The notes: generated by a model not told the origin, from the sequence alone. A DNA stretch of 64,000 nt from Cristatella mucedo (GCA_009760855.2 WPIO01000016.1:6435001-6499000), one strand, 5' to 3'; shown: positions 46,920-58,478, counted from the stretch's first letter. Numbers and translations: made by a program.

Positions 46920-48430
46920 AACGGAGTGGAGAGGTGAAACGCTGATCAGATAGTGGCACAGGGAGGCAGGTAATCCCTTGCGTTGCCACTCTGTTAGGCT
47001 CTAGGCTGATAGTGGAACTTCCTTATTGATATGGATAGGGAAGAGATTCTGATCATACACTAGCAGAGGATAGCAGGTACTTCCAAGCCTTTGCCTGTAG
47101 TTTGACCATTCGCAAAAGTTGGAACTTCCTTGTTGACTCGGGTAGCTAAGAGATAAGAGCGTCCTTCGACCATTCGCAAAAGTTGGAACTTCCTTGTTGA
47201 CTCGGGTAGCTAAGAGATAAGAGCGTCCTGCTCATTAGATTCGATGCAGTCATACATGCACCAAAACGTGAATCAGGCTGGCTACGCCAGCTTTAGCTCC
47301 ATTTTGCAGCATTTACGGCTAGAGGCCATCTCTTGCCTCAGCTATCGCTGAGCTAGCTAGCCTGAAGCTAGCCACAACCCCAGCAAAGCTTGACCGATCC
47401 GTCGTAATGCAACCCTCATGTTGCTAGCTCCCCACTTTCTGGTGATTTGCCGGCCTTTCCGGACGCTGTTTTCTCCTTTCTGTTCTCCTTCAACACAGCA
47501 TCGGACCTCTTTGCAGTGACCTCTAGTAGTGGCGGTAGAGGCTGTCTGTTCCGCTCGCAGAAATACGTGTCTTCATGCAACTGGTATGTGAAGGAAATTG
47601 GGGTGCAACATGTAGTTTGGTCATGCAATACTAGTATGTCAGACAATTAGCGACTTCCTGAAAATAACTAAACAACACAACAGACTACAATCTACCAAAC
47701 ATGAACGCCCTAACGGCCTGCAAATGATCTAGCCGGAACAACAATCGCTCAACAGGACTCGATTCAGAGACCCAATTGAGAGGTACTATTTCAGCAGCCC
47801 GCATAAGGGATATTTAGTGCGGCAATAAAAAATTCAAGGCTTCAGACTCCTGTCGGTGAGCTACAGTATGTAAGAAGATGGTCACAGTGAAATCAATTTC
47901 AAGGCGAAGCAGTGCGATAAGCCACGACGGCAGTTCAAACGACAAGCAGATGATTCACAGTGATCGGCTATTATTCGCGGCCGGTCTCAGCAAGTCCTTC
48001 CGGAAGCAGCCGAATTGCCAGCAATTTCTCGGAGCAGCAGCATCGGTGCTTAATGCTGATGCATCAGCAAATGCCATGAAAGCCACATCAGCCTGCACCT
48101 TATGACTCCACCAATAGCCGTGGCTCTGCAAGAGTGTCGTTGGACTCGGATAGGTACTGCGATAGAGGGTCCAGTCAATGAATTGGCGAATCAAACTTTA
48201 CTGCAGCAGATTTTTTTATCTGAATGAATTAAGGTGGTGGTAAAGTGATATAAGTACTGAGTGTATTTAAGATGTAGTAGACCTGAAGTCAAACACGGAG
48301 GTCCATATACCAAACCGATTTGATATCCAGTCGTTTTGATTTCCGGATCTTCAGCACCAATCGGAATAGGTATTTTCATGATAGCGTGCATGGATAGATG
48401 TTTTTAATACGCTGGTGGTAGATCGGTTTT
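46920..48430. repeat. Mosaic duplication, second copy (order A-C-B-D)
   Basis: Blocks: A' 46920-47765, C' 47766-47955, B' 47956-48110, D' 48120-48375. The A'-C' junction lies at 'CTCGATTCA|GAGACCC'. Within A' a 70-bp piece (GACCATTCGCAAAAGTTGGA...) is tandemly duplicated at 47100-47230. Confidence 0.7.
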
Positions 48431-48892
48431 TTAACTGCTCATCAGACAGCTCAGCACACCAAAAATCCGTAAGAAAGAAAACGGCTCACCTCGGCATTCC
48501 ATTCTCAAGTAACCAGTTACAATCGCTTTCCTGCGAACAATCTTCTAATTGCTTGAGACAGGTTTTCGTAGTCGTCTTCGGGAGGCGGCAGGCGACGACC
48601 CGTTGACTTAGCTGCAATTGCCGCCTTGTTTTAATTTATTCTAATGACACTTCCACTACCTAGCGACCCTTCATTGCTAGAGATGCCTCCGGGAGGCAGT
48701 GGTCCGTACCGCAACGATCACGTTATGACACTGTGAAGGTTGCGTTAAAAAGGACTTTGACTTTACACAATGTTAGCATAATCTCTGTCCCGAACCAAAG
48801 AAGTTTCGCATGCTATTTTTAAGTTTTTACGTGAGACTGATAAGCTAATCGCACGTAGACCAACCAAATCCAGCCATCGCCCACCGCAATTT

Positions 48893-48900
48893 TATATAAG
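48893..48900 (+). promoter_or_regulatory. TATA box of the tectonin gene
   Basis: TATATAAG, 44 bp before ATG 48937 and 74 bp before ATG 48967. A start site about 30 bp downstream would be near 48924, giving a very short leader. Confidence 0.65.
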
Positions 48901-48925
48901 GACTCTGGTGTCGAAACACGACACC

Positions 48926-48940
48926 ATGCTCTCGCCATGA
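48926..48940 (+). promoter_or_regulatory. Minimal upstream ORF overlapping the first ATG
   Basis: ATG at 48926 encodes M-L-S-P and stops at TGA 48938-48940, overlapping the ATG at 48937 (ATGA). If transcribed, it would influence the choice between ATG 48937 and ATG 48967. Confidence 0.45.
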
Positions 48941-49851
48941 CAAAGGGAGAGTGCAGGACTGTCAGAATGGACGCGGTCGCAGTGACTGTTGCGCTTGCCT
49001 GCTTCCTTGCACCTGTTTATGCCGGTTCAAGCTCGTGCGATATTGGTCAGTATTGGGAGAAAATACCCACCACTCTATCCTGGGTGTCGTCGGGAGACGC
49101 TGGCGTTTGGGGCGTGAACTCTGCTGAAACCATTTTCTACAGAGAGGGCAGCTACATTGGTTCCTCTAATCTCAGCTACAGCGTCGATGGCAGGAACTAT
49201 GGCTTCTCCATCACCGATGGTACGTCGTGGACTGTGGTGTCTGGGACACTTAAGCAGGTCGACGTCGGGAAGAACAGTGTTTGGGGTATCCATCGCGCCA
49301 CCACCCTCGTCTATCGTAGAGGCATCAGCCGTGATACTCCCATCGGCACCGATTGGCAGATCATCGATGGACTCGATGCCGCCCAGGTGAGCGTCAGTGA
49401 TATAGACTCAAAGGTTTGGGTTTTGGAGAGCGGCACCGGCAATGTCTACCGACGCGTTGGCATCAGCAATGAACTGCCAGCCGGCTCTGGCTGGGAACGT
49501 GTGCCCGGCATTTCGGCAGCAACGTCCATAGACGTGGGTGGAGCGGGCGTGTGGGCCACCACAGCCAACGGCGACATCTACTACCGAACTGGCAGTCGTC
49601 AGGATTCCCAGGGCAGCAGCTGGCAGCAGGTTTCAGGCCGGCTGAAGCAAATTGCGTCCGGCGGGGATGCAGTCTGGGGCCTGATGAACGGTGGCGATAT
49701 ATGGTTCAGAACGCGTATTACCTCCGCTCTTCCTACCGGATCGGAATGGCTTCAAGTGCCCGGAAACATGAAACAGATCTCTGTGGCAACGACCAACAAC
49801 GATGTGTGGGGAATTCAACCGAATGGTGACGTCTACAACCGGCATCAGTAG
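48937..49851 (+). CDS. Secreted tectonin-repeat lectin, single exon
   Basis: Intact frame of 304 codons. ATG at 48967 (residue 11) is the better start: it has A at -3 and G at +4, and gives a standard signal peptide (MDAVAVTVALACFLAPVYA then GSS). The mature part contains six tectonin repeats at about residues 40-69, 98-128, 140-173, 186-217, 229-259 and 271-302. Each has W-x-x-V-x-G, a 'LKQV/I' strand, VWG and YRR/YxR, and together they should form a six-bladed beta-propeller. Relatives include fish-egg lectins, tachylectin-1 and other invertebrate secreted lectins that bind bacterial or fungal surface sugars. There are no introns. A TATA box precedes it and AATAAA follows at 50033. A duplicate remnant lies at 56512. 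Confidence 0.9.
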   Translation: MTKGECRTVRMDAVAVTVALACFLAPVYAGSSSCDIGQYWEKIPTTLSWVSSGDAGVWGVNSAETIFYREGSYIGSSNLSYSVDGRNYGFSITDGTSWTVVSGTLKQVDVGKNSVWGIHRATTLVYRRGISRDTPIGTDWQIIDGLDAAQVSVSDIDSKVWVLESGTGNVYRRVGISNELPAGSGWERVPGISAATSIDVGGAGVWATTANGDIYYRTGSRQDSQGSSWQQVSGRLKQIASGGDAVWGLMNGGDIWFRTRITSALPTGSEWLQVPGNMKQISVATTNNDVWGIQPNGDVYNRHQ

Positions 49852-50032
49852 ATGAGCGGTAGAGCTCCATCGCTGAGTGCATCTTCGTCGGCTGCGGTTT
49901 GTCTATGTCGACGGTCTTTAGTAGTAAGTTGAGATGACATCGGGTAGCACTGCTAGACAGCCTGAATGCATCCAGATCGTCTAAAGCTTGCAGAAGCTGC
50001 TGGCAGCGCCTCCCAATTTTTGTGCTAGCGTA

Positions 50033-50038
50033 AATAAA
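50033..50038 (+). terminator. Polyadenylation signal of the tectonin gene
   Basis: AATAAA, 182 bp after the stop codon. Confidence 0.55.
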
Positions 50039-50184
50039 GACTGGTGATCGTCGCCTGATTTGAATATTTTGCTGCAGATTTAAAGCAGCCTCAACAGCCA
50101 CATCAGCTGCTAATTAAATGGCAAGAGTCACACCGCTCTCAACTTAACTAACGAGGTAAACTAGTTGATTTAAAAAAGCGGGTG

Positions 50185-50520
50185 ATACGTGCGGGAACGA
50201 ATTACACAGATGGCACCCTCTTTTTACTCAGTAGTTTTCAACTACAAGAAAATTGTAATTTTAAATTAAATTCAAAATCACAAATTGGAGTAGTTACGCT
50301 CTGTGAATTTCTAATCAAAACTCAAATAGTAAGATGGCTAATTACACGGTAAGAGTCACCACCGCTCTCAAGTTAACTAACAGCTTAGCTAGCTGTCGTT
50401 GCTAGCACAACTTGAGATGCTCAAAGCTTGCAGTCAGTTGCCGATGGCTGTCGTATGTCAACTTCCGGTTTCGATCATCTGGTCATCCAATGCAGCGTCA
50501 GGTAAGGGGTGCACAATAAT
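50185..50520. repeat. Segment duplicated at 58745-59090
   Basis: Collinear match including 'AATTACACAGATGGCACCC', 'TCTGTGAATTTCTAATCA', 'GCACAACTTGAGATGCTCAA' and 'TGCAGCGTCAGGTAAGGGG', directly followed in both copies by a LINE-A tail. Confidence 0.85.
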
Positions 50521-50570
50521 AATAATAATAATAAAACATTTGTTATAGCGCCCTCAGATAACTTAATCTC
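50512..50570 (-). mobile_element. LINE-A tail, very short
   Basis: (AATAATAAT)n then 'TATAGCGCCCTCAGATAACTTAATCTC', cut off by the hairpin that follows. Confidence 0.7.
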
Positions 50571-50608
50571 TCTCGCTCCCAGTGGTCGAGCCACTGGGAG
50601 CGAGAGAG
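50568..50608. repeat. Perfect 18-bp inverted repeat (hairpin)
   Basis: Arm CTCTCTCGCTCCCAGTGG, loop TCGAG, then the exact reverse complement. It lies at the point where the LINE-A tail sequence breaks off. Confidence 0.9.
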
Positions 50609-50609
50609 T

Positions 50610-51285
50610 ACCACGGGAGTACCGTTGAAAACCCTTGCCCTAACCTAAAAAACCCATTTCCATAAAGAAGTCTTTGACAGTGAAAGATGGTTACAAGAAG
50701 CTGCTCACCGTCACGGAGCAGCTATCAAAGTTCTCGATTGCCCTCGTGCACAACCCAGCTGTATTGCTAAGATATTAGCTCCAGGAGCTGAGTGACCTGC
50801 CTATTGCATTGCTACGATTTCTACTTGGCGTAGGTCAAAGATTAAAGCTACAATAATAGTCATATTTCTCGGGTTTCCATTTCATCGCCGAAATATTTCT
50901 AGCTGCTGCCGCACAGTATCCTCATTATATTAGCTATATTACAGTACGGCGCAAATTTTGACAGCTTGCAGCAGGATAATTTGACAGCATCCAGCAGGAT
51001 GCTGTCGAAATGCGAAATCTGACATCCGAATAGGCTGAGTGTATGATTTCAACATCCGAGCAAATATATAGCACAATAATACGTATTTCCCACTATGAAT
51101 CGCAATTTTTAGCAATACAAATGAAATTCTAGCATTAAAAAATCCCTAAGAAGGAATACAAGAATAAAAGAGCTACATTACTTATGCGCCTCATATTGAA
51201 TGACATGTAGTTGATCTCGTAATCAATCTGCCTCACTGTCCTTGTGATGTGCCCGCCGAACATTTTGTATCAATCTCGTTTACTG
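50610..51285. other. Unannotated DNA
   Basis: No gene recognised. A short direct repeat (TTTGACAGC(T/A)...CAGCAGGAT) lies at 50955-51000. Confidence 0.3.
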
Positions 51286-51289
51286 TTCC

Positions 51290-51380
51290 TGTTCCATCGG
51301 GCTCAAACCCAGGGCGTACTAGAAGCGGCTGAATAGAGATTAATTTATGTTAAGGTGCTATATAAATTAATTGTTTTTTT
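51290..51380 (+). mobile_element. SINE-I 3' fragment
   Basis: B-box remnant GGGCTCAAACCC and tail 'GGCTGAATAGAGATTAATTT' then AGGTGCTATATAAA. Confidence 0.55.
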
Positions 51381-51639
51381 ATCGATGGATGGAGAGAAAA
51401 ATACTTACCCTAACCCACATCACCCGCGACAGTTAAGTTTATCCATACCTAGCTGAACACCTGCACCAGTTTCAGCCTCCTACCACACTCAGGTACTCTA
51501 TTGACAATGAATTAGCTGTTCCGTTCCAAACCTTAAAATCCTTTGGCTATAAAAGCCTTCACTGTGCAGATCCGTTCATATCTGTAAAACCCACTTTACC
51601 AACTTGTATGCAACGGATTCTACTCACCTACTTGGTGAG

Positions 51640-51812
51640 TCATGATGCCGGAGTAGGCAAGGCGGTTGCTTATCATGATCTCGGTCGCGAGGCTGTGGGT
51701 TCAAATCCTGCGGCGGCGATTTTTATTGCCGCTGCAAGCGGTGGTGATAGCCATAAAGGCTCTTCTGTCGCTATAAAAAGGCCATTAAAACTGTAAAATC
51801 AACTATTATTTG
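51640..51812 (+). mobile_element. SINE-II
   Basis: GTGAGTCATGATGCC start, GTGGGTTCAAATCCTGCGG B box and core 'GCAAGCGGTGGTGATAGCC'. Confidence 0.75.
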
Positions 51813-52075
51813 TTTTTACTGTCGACTATGGTACACCCTTTTCAGCCTCCGGAGCTACAACTTTTATGTTGCTATCTTTTTCTACAAATACCCCTGTCTC
51901 AGCTATGCGTCTGACTTTCTCTTTGTTGCGTGTGCAGAATTCTATTTGCTACAGGGGATGCACTGAAAGATCCTTTAGGCTTGAGTGCTTATAGAAAAAT
52001 GTTCAGCCCAACACCGCGTGGTCCTAGAGGCTTTGTTGAATTGCAGACTCGTATACATGTCGAAGCTTTCAGATG
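51813..52075 (+). mobile_element. LINE-B 3' end, decayed
   Basis: Matches the CTGACTTTCTCTTTGTTGCG and CTTTAGGCTTGAGTGC regions of LINE-B ends. Confidence 0.55.
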
Positions 52076-52415
52076 ACGGAGAGACATACTCATCTACCGG
52101 TGCCCATGATGATGGATATGCCTAATCTTCCGTTTCAAGTTCTACGTTTCTTAAATGACACTCATTCGCCTTATTGTTTACTTGCAGACACTCCTTTTTG
52201 GGTATTGCTCCTTCTGAGATTGTTGCATAACTTCGCAAGTTGGTGCCAGCTGTGCTTCGATCTTCGTGGACACCAGTGTCGACCAATTCCTTGAGGCTAT
52301 GACCACGCCAGTGTTGAGGAAATGGCTTTTCGTAAAGCCGACGCATTTTAACGGTCGATGGCGAAAATTCTTTTGCGACAGTGCAGAGAGCTCAGATCAT
52401 ACTTGTGCTTAATGT
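52076..52415. other. Unannotated DNA
   Basis: No gene or repeat recognised. Confidence 0.3.
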
Positions 52416-52417
52416 AA

Positions 52418-52510
52418 TAATAATAGCACATTCGCTTAGCATACACAGAGAACTTAATCTCTTTCTGGGCTCTTTACATGTGCTGTAAAAGAAGTATGAT
52501 CAAAATAAGT
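52418..52510 (-). mobile_element. LINE-A tail fragment
   Basis: (TAATAATAAT) then 'ACAGAGAACTTAATCTCTTT' and the start of the 3' UTR. Confidence 0.65.
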
Positions 52511-52904
52511 GTACTGATCACGGTCTAGTTTTAAAAATTTTCACGTACGTATTAAGATATGACTGCAGCTAAAAACTTTTGCCTGTCTTGAGCCAAGTGT
52601 AGTGTTGACCACCTGATAGCCTCAACATACGAGGGTTCTGGAGATGCAATGAAATCCGACTCCTAAGCGAAAGTGCTGATTGCTAAGAGGATTAAGACAA
52701 GACGGCTTTAATTACAACTTGGAAGAATGAGTCTGGAAATCATCGGTAATAAGATGGGTTGAAGTCTGACGACGTGACGAAGTCAAACCGTGAAACCTGT
52801 CATTCTTGTACGGTCGCCGGGCATTGTGCCTTTGACCGCTATGGCCGTGGACTGGAGCACTGCAACGTGAAGCATCTGGAAAAAATCAATTCTCTGAGGG
52901 TACT

Positions 52905-53350
52905 ATTGTAATGTTAAAAATAAAAAACTTTCTAAAGTGTCCTCAGAGAAATCAATCTATTTCTAATTAATTTGCATTAGCTGCAAAATAAACACGATTG
53001 AATGATCAGTGGTAGCCTGATAATAACAAAAATATAGAAAAACATGGTTAGGGGTGACATGCACAGGGTCAGCATGAGTATGGTTAGCGGCAACATGCAC
53101 AGTGTCAGCACACATAAGCATATAAAGGACAAATTACATGGACACACTAAATACTGTCATAAATATGTGCGTTTTTAATTTTTTTTAAATGTGGTCACGT
53201 TAGGGATGTCGTGACGCAAGTCAGGAGTGAGTTATAGGCTTTGGGAGCATACGAACTAAAGGCGCGGTCACCAAAGGCTTTTAGGTTTATACAAGGTATA
53301 GGTTAACAGTTAGATTCCGAAAAGCGGCGGGAGGGGGGCGGTACGATGCT
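52905..53350 (-). mobile_element. LINE-A 3' end
   Basis: Minus-strand tail, 3' UTR and RT C-terminal remains ('GGGGTGACATGCACAGGGTC'), moderately diverged. Confidence 0.75.
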
Positions 53351-53377
53351 TAGCCTGGTTGGAAAATAGATATTATA

Positions 53378-54185
53378 GGTAATAATAATAATAATAATAA
53401 TAATGCACTTGATAAAGCGCCCTCAGAGAACTTAATCTCTTTCTAGGCGCTTTACATTTGCTGCAAAGGGAAATGCAATTGAATGGTAAGTAAAATCATG
53501 CTTGAAAAACAAACAAAATGAATAATATGGTTAGGGGTGACATGCACAGGGTCAGCATGCAAATGTGGTTAGTGGCAGCATGCACAGTGTCAGCACGCAT
53601 AAGCACATCAAGGACGAATCACAGGGACCCACTAAATGTTTTTCTAAATAGGTGTGTTTTTAAGTTTATTTTAAATGTGGTCAGGTCATGGGATGTTCTG
53701 ACGCAGGTCGGGAGGGAGTTCCAGGCTTTGGGAGCATACGAGCTGAATGCACGGTCTCCAAAGGATTTAAGGTTTGTACGAGGTATTTCCAGACTGTTGG
53801 ATTCCGAAAAGCGGGTGGCACGATGCTTAGCCTGATGGGATAGTATATCTGAAAGATAGGCTGTTGCGATAGAATGAAGAGACCTAAAAGTGAGCGACAA
53901 AACCTTGAAGTCAATCCGTTGCCTCACTGGTAGCCAGTGCAGGTCGGTGAGAAGTGGAGTAATGTGGCAACTGCGACGCTCACGACAGACAAGCCTAGCT
54001 GCAGAGTTCTGCACCAGCTGCAATCGCCTGATCGCACATGCCGGTACGCCAGTAAGCAGTGAGTTGCAGAAGTCGAGACGGGATGTCACGAATGCATGGA
54101 CCAACTTGGACGTGGTATCCTTATCTAAATAAGCCCTAATTTTAGCAATGTTATGAAGCTGAAAATAGGCAGATTTGACTGTGGA
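53378..54185 (-). mobile_element. LINE-A 3' end, well preserved
   Basis: (TAATAA)n, tail hairpin, full 3' UTR and an open RT C-terminus at 53619-54104 ([20 protein letters not shown]; ending FSGSL). It is inserted beside or into the next LINE-A copy. Confidence 0.9.
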
Positions 54186-55940
54186 GCTGAAGCAGGTAAA
54201 CTGGAGCCAAAGAACGAAGGGACCTACAAGTGAGTGACAAAACTTTGAAGTCGATGCATTGCTTGACTGGTAGCCAGTGCAGGTGCGACACTAACGACAG
54301 ACAAAATTAACTGCCCAGTCTTGCACCAGCTGTAAGAGCCTGGTTGCACAGGCCGGTAGACCAGCAGACAATGAGTTACAGAAGTCAAGACGAGATGTCA
54401 CAAATGCATGGACCAACTTAGATGCCGTATGCCTGCCAAAATCAAAACAAGCCCGAATTTTAGCAATGTCACGTAGCTGAAAGTAGGCAGACTTGACTGT
54501 GGGGCTGATGTGGTCGTCCAACAAAAGGTCTAGCAGCAGAGCTTTGGAACATGACACCTAGATTCCGTGCAGATTCAACAGGAGATTTGCTGGCAGAACC
54601 GATTTTGAGCGTTAGCCTTTCTAACTTCTGAATCAAAATTGGTTTGCCCATAACTAGTAAGTTAAACTTATCATCACTCAATTTAAGAAGACTTATTGCC
54701 ATCCATGTGCGGATGTCATCAATACATGCAGCAAGGGTGTTGAAAGAATTTGACGCATTGAGGGCTGGGAGCTATCAAAGCAACGGTAAAACTGAGTGTC
54801 ATCTGCATAGAAGTGAAAGCCTAGATTGTGCTAAACAATCACATCGGAAAAAGGAAGAGTATATATAAACCGTGAAAGGAACTGGACCAAGCCCGGAGCC
54901 CTGAGGTAACCCATATTTCAGAGGTTCCTCGAATGATCTTGGTCTATTCATATCAATATTCTGGAGTCCCCCACTTATATAGGACGTGAAAAATTGCAAC
55001 GCAGTTCCAGTGATGCCTAGGCGAGATGAGAGGCGCTCAAGATTGCTCAAGTGATGTATCGTATCAAAAGCTGCCGAAAGAACAAGCCAAGCCAGGAGAG
55101 AGATAAGAGAACAAGCACAGCCAGGAGAGATAAGAGAACAAGCAAAGCCAGCAGAGATAAGAGAACAAGCAAAGCCAGGAGAGATAAGAGAACAAGCAAA
55201 GCCAGCAGAGATAAGAGAACAAGCAAAGCCAGCAGAGAACCCATGTCTGCATTCGTAAGAAGGTCGTTGCACATCCAAAGTAACGCTGACTCTGTGGAGT
55301 GATAAGCTCTAAACCCAGACTGGAACTTACTAGCAAGGTTTTATATGAGTTCAGCTAATCTGCCACGACTCGTTCCAGTGTAGTTTGATAGGAATGGTAG
55401 AAGGGAGACTAGGCGGTAGTTGCTCAAGTTCTCTTGGTCTAGTGTTGCTTTCTTTAGTAGCGGCCTGACTACAGCCTTTTTCAGAGGTGCTGGGATATTA
55501 CCTGAGGCTAATGATGTTAGTTATTCATCGCAGCAACACATCAACGCCTCGTAGAAGCAGGACAGTGGGAATAAGGTCCAAAGGACTAGTTGTCTTATTT
55601 GATTGGGATATGAACTTCAGGACGAGGTCACTAGTGACTTTCTTAAATGTAGACATTGAGGTGCTGAGAGGAATTGAGGGACAGCATTCCAGGGGGATGC
55701 TGCTACCGTACGGATGAACTCTCGGATTGCGTCTATATTCTGGACTAAGAACTTGGAGAAACGATCAGGTAGATCATCACAGGGATAGCTAGCTAGGTAA
55801 CGAGCTAACCTTGAAGCGGCTGAGGAGACCGTCGATCGTCGACATCAGCATTTTTGGATTGTGCATCTGTAAATCAACAATGTTTTTTATAGAAGCTAGC
55901 CTTGGCATTTGCTATAATCGATTGATATGACCTACAGTAG
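54186..55940 (-). mobile_element. LINE-A copy with RT domain and minisatellite
   Basis: RT pieces: thumb (54291-54557), connection (54469-54702), palm with SYISGGLQNIDMN and YGLPQGSGLGP (about 54900-54980), and motif A with SAAFDTIHH (about 55050). Upstream palm and linker sequence continues to about 55940. Many lesions. Confidence 0.8.
55078..55245. repeat. 27-bp minisatellite inside RT coding sequence
   Basis: About six units of 'GAGATAAGAGAACAAGCAAA' plus GCCAGCA/G. It lies immediately beside the RT motif A codons of the LINE-A copy and keeps the frame because 27 is a multiple of three. Confidence 0.9.
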
Positions 55941-56510
55941 TCTTCGCATTCCCGTCGATGGACAGTCAGTCCTGATCTAAACGACAGAATGGTATTTAGA
56001 TATTACCGTAATTTGTTGTGTTAGATTTAATTATTCCGCCCGTGGAGAGACTTAGTTTAAGGAGAAAGCAATGCGACGGACGCGTGCTAAATCTGCCTGA
56101 TTATGGCTGATATTTAGTATTTAGATTTCGTGAATTATAACGACTAGGAACTTTTTATGGGAATAAATATGGCCAAAGCTGTATAAAAGCAGACGCCACG
56201 TTATCTCGGCCCGTTGTGTTCTCAGCGGTTGAAGGGATTTTCTCTCAAGGCGTTAAATCGTACGAAACTTGCTGTACCGCAGAGCTAGTTCCGGACCACC
56301 GAAACCCTCCTGCGCAGTCGAATGAACTTCTTCTCATAATGGATGTGGGCGAGTTATGCTAAGCTATGAGCTTAGCGCCTCCTCGTCGCCGCTGTGTTCC
56401 ACCATAGTCGGCCGCACCTGCGTACATTGGCGCTTCAGCGACGAGCTCTTTTTCGTGTTTCAAAAGCTCAGAGGTTCAGATCACGTTACAACTCGCACAG
56501 TTACGCGTAC
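55941..56510. other. Unannotated DNA, left of the tectonin remnant
   Basis: A TATA-like GTATAAAAGCAG lies at 56182-56193. No gene recognised; it may include decayed upstream sequence of the duplicated tectonin locus. Confidence 0.3.
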
Positions 56511-56511
56511 T

Positions 56512-56640
56512 TACTTGCGCTCGTGCGACAGTGGTCAGTATTGGTTCAGCATCTCGTGTCCACTTACTGTGGGGGGAGTGACTCGAACTCGGCAGAAGAC
56601 ATTTTCTACCGAGTGAGCAGCCACGTCGCTTCGTTCTCTT
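56512..56640 (+). pseudogene. Truncated tectonin pseudogene
   Basis: 'CTCGTGCGACAGTGGTCAGTATTGG' region (SCDSGQYW), then AACTCGGCAGAAGACATTTTCTACCGAG, matches the first tectonin repeat of 48937-49851 with an internal deletion and a frame change. Nothing of repeats 2-6 is seen. Confidence 0.7.
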
Positions 56641-57080
56641 CTAAGGATTCCCAGCTGCAACGGCTAAAACAGGAGCTTCCCGCGCTCCGGTTATGCGTCG
56701 TGGATTCAGACCTCGTAAAACGTCGAAAAAGATCAGACTATATTAAATTTTTTGGAGGTTTGCCTATTAAAAAACGGACAAGTTATAAATGCTGTCTTAA
56801 GTTTCGAAGAAAAGACAGATGACCCAAACATGATTAACGCAATTAATTTGTAAGACATTTTTGCACCGTAAGTAGTGCATGGAGCTGACTAATATGAATT
56901 TTCGTGAATACAATACCAACGAAGCGGTATTTTTTGGAGGACTGTGTATAGAAAAGCTACTCAACCCAAATAGAGCCCGGACCATCACTTGAAACTATTA
57001 ACCTTGAATTACAATTTCGAAACAATGACACCCCTAGAGGTAAACCTTCCGACTGTTAGTTATAGCAATCAAAAATCCTA
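56641..57080. other. Unannotated DNA
   Basis: No gene or repeat recognised. Confidence 0.3.
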
Positions 57081-57084
57081 AACC

Positions 57085-57415
57085 TATAATAATAATGTTA
57101 ATAATGCACTTGATAAAGCACCCTTAAAGAACTCAGTCTCTTTCTAGGCACTTTATATTTGCTGCAAAGGAAAACGCGATTGAATAGTGAGGAATATCAT
57201 GCTTGATAATCAACATGAATAAAATGGTTAGGGGTGACATGCACAGGGTCAGCATGTAAATGTGGTTAGTGGCAGCATGCACAGTGTCAGCACGCATAAG
57301 CAAATGAAGGACGAATCACAGGGACCCACTAAATGCTGTCCTAAATAGGAGTGTTTTTAAGTTCTTTTTAAATGTGGTCACGTCAGGGGATGTTCTGATG
57401 CAAGCTGGGAACAAT
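57085..57415 (-). mobile_element. LINE-A 3' end
   Basis: TTATTA-type tract, tail, 3' UTR and last RT codons on the minus strand. Confidence 0.8.
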
Positions 57416-57619
57416 CGAAGTTAGGCACCACCCCTTAACGGTCAATTTCGGCTTTTGCGAGCGGCTAGTCTAGGCTACTATTCCTTAATTTACTTGCCAC
57501 TTGTTTATTTACACTTGTGACACGCCACTTCCACCCGGGATTACCGTAAGTAACTATCGTTCGGCAACGCGACAATCGTTAGGGATAACGAAGCCTCCTG
57601 TCGGCGGAGCACCGGTAAA

Positions 57620-57705
57620 TAAGTAATAATAAGAAAAAACGTTTGTATAGTGGTCTCAGAGAATTCATTCTCTTTCTAGGCCCTTTACATATGCTGCAAA
57701 TAGAC
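57620..57705 (-). mobile_element. LINE-A tail
   Basis: AATAAGTAATAATAAG then 'CTCTTTCTAGGCCCTTTACA'. Confidence 0.65.
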
Positions 57706-58084
57706 CTCCGCAAAATATATGTATCGTATAATATATTGTTTTGTATTGTCAACAAATATTGAATTGGCCGTAACAACATAAATATATTATATTATTCGAT
57801 GAACAATATCTATGGTATTTCATTACTTACGGGGCACCTCAGTTTTTAAGTTTTACATACGAACGGAACTTCTAGAGTCCTGAGTGTTACCGCGTTGTAA
57901 GGATTGCAGACTGCCTAAGTCAGTATAACGTGTTTGGTAGACACAATGCTATCATTATTATTCGATGAAAACGACAAAATATTGCATTGTTTGCAGTTAC
58001 CATAACAATATATTGTATTGTTTACTATAAAAATATCAATGTATTTATTGCTAGATTTTAAAATTGAAAATACAATAAAAAACT
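57706..58084. other. AT-rich unannotated DNA
   Basis: ATATTGTATTGT-type words repeat loosely (57720-58040). No gene. Confidence 0.3.
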
Positions 58085-58202
58085 TATTGTTTCAAGGTCA
58101 GTCTATGAAGGAAACATGATAAAATGATTAGTAACAGCATGCGCAGTGTCAGCAAGCATAAGCATGCAAAAAAGACTCACAGGACGTACTAAATACTGGT
58201 AA

Positions 58203-58383
58203 ATAAATAGTGAGCCATAATGGCAGACTAGGTAAGGCTGTTGCTATTCACGACCTCGGTCCTGAGGTTGTGTGTTCGAATCCTGCGGTGGGCGATACTT
58301 TATTGCCAAGGCAAGCGTTGGTGATAGCCATCGAGGCTCTTCTGTCGCTTTGAGGCTATTAAGTGAGCTAGCATTTTTTTAAT
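58203..58383 (+). mobile_element. SINE-II inside LINE-A
   Basis: GTGAGCCATAATGGC start, GTTCGAATCCTGCGG B box and core 'GCAAGCGTTGGTGATAGCC'. Confidence 0.75.
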
Positions 58384-58478
58384 AGATGCTTTTTAGCTTC
58401 TTATAAATGACATCGGGTCTGGAAAAGTCATGACGTCAGTGGGGATGAGTTCCAGGCTTGGGGGGGCATTGGGCCGCG

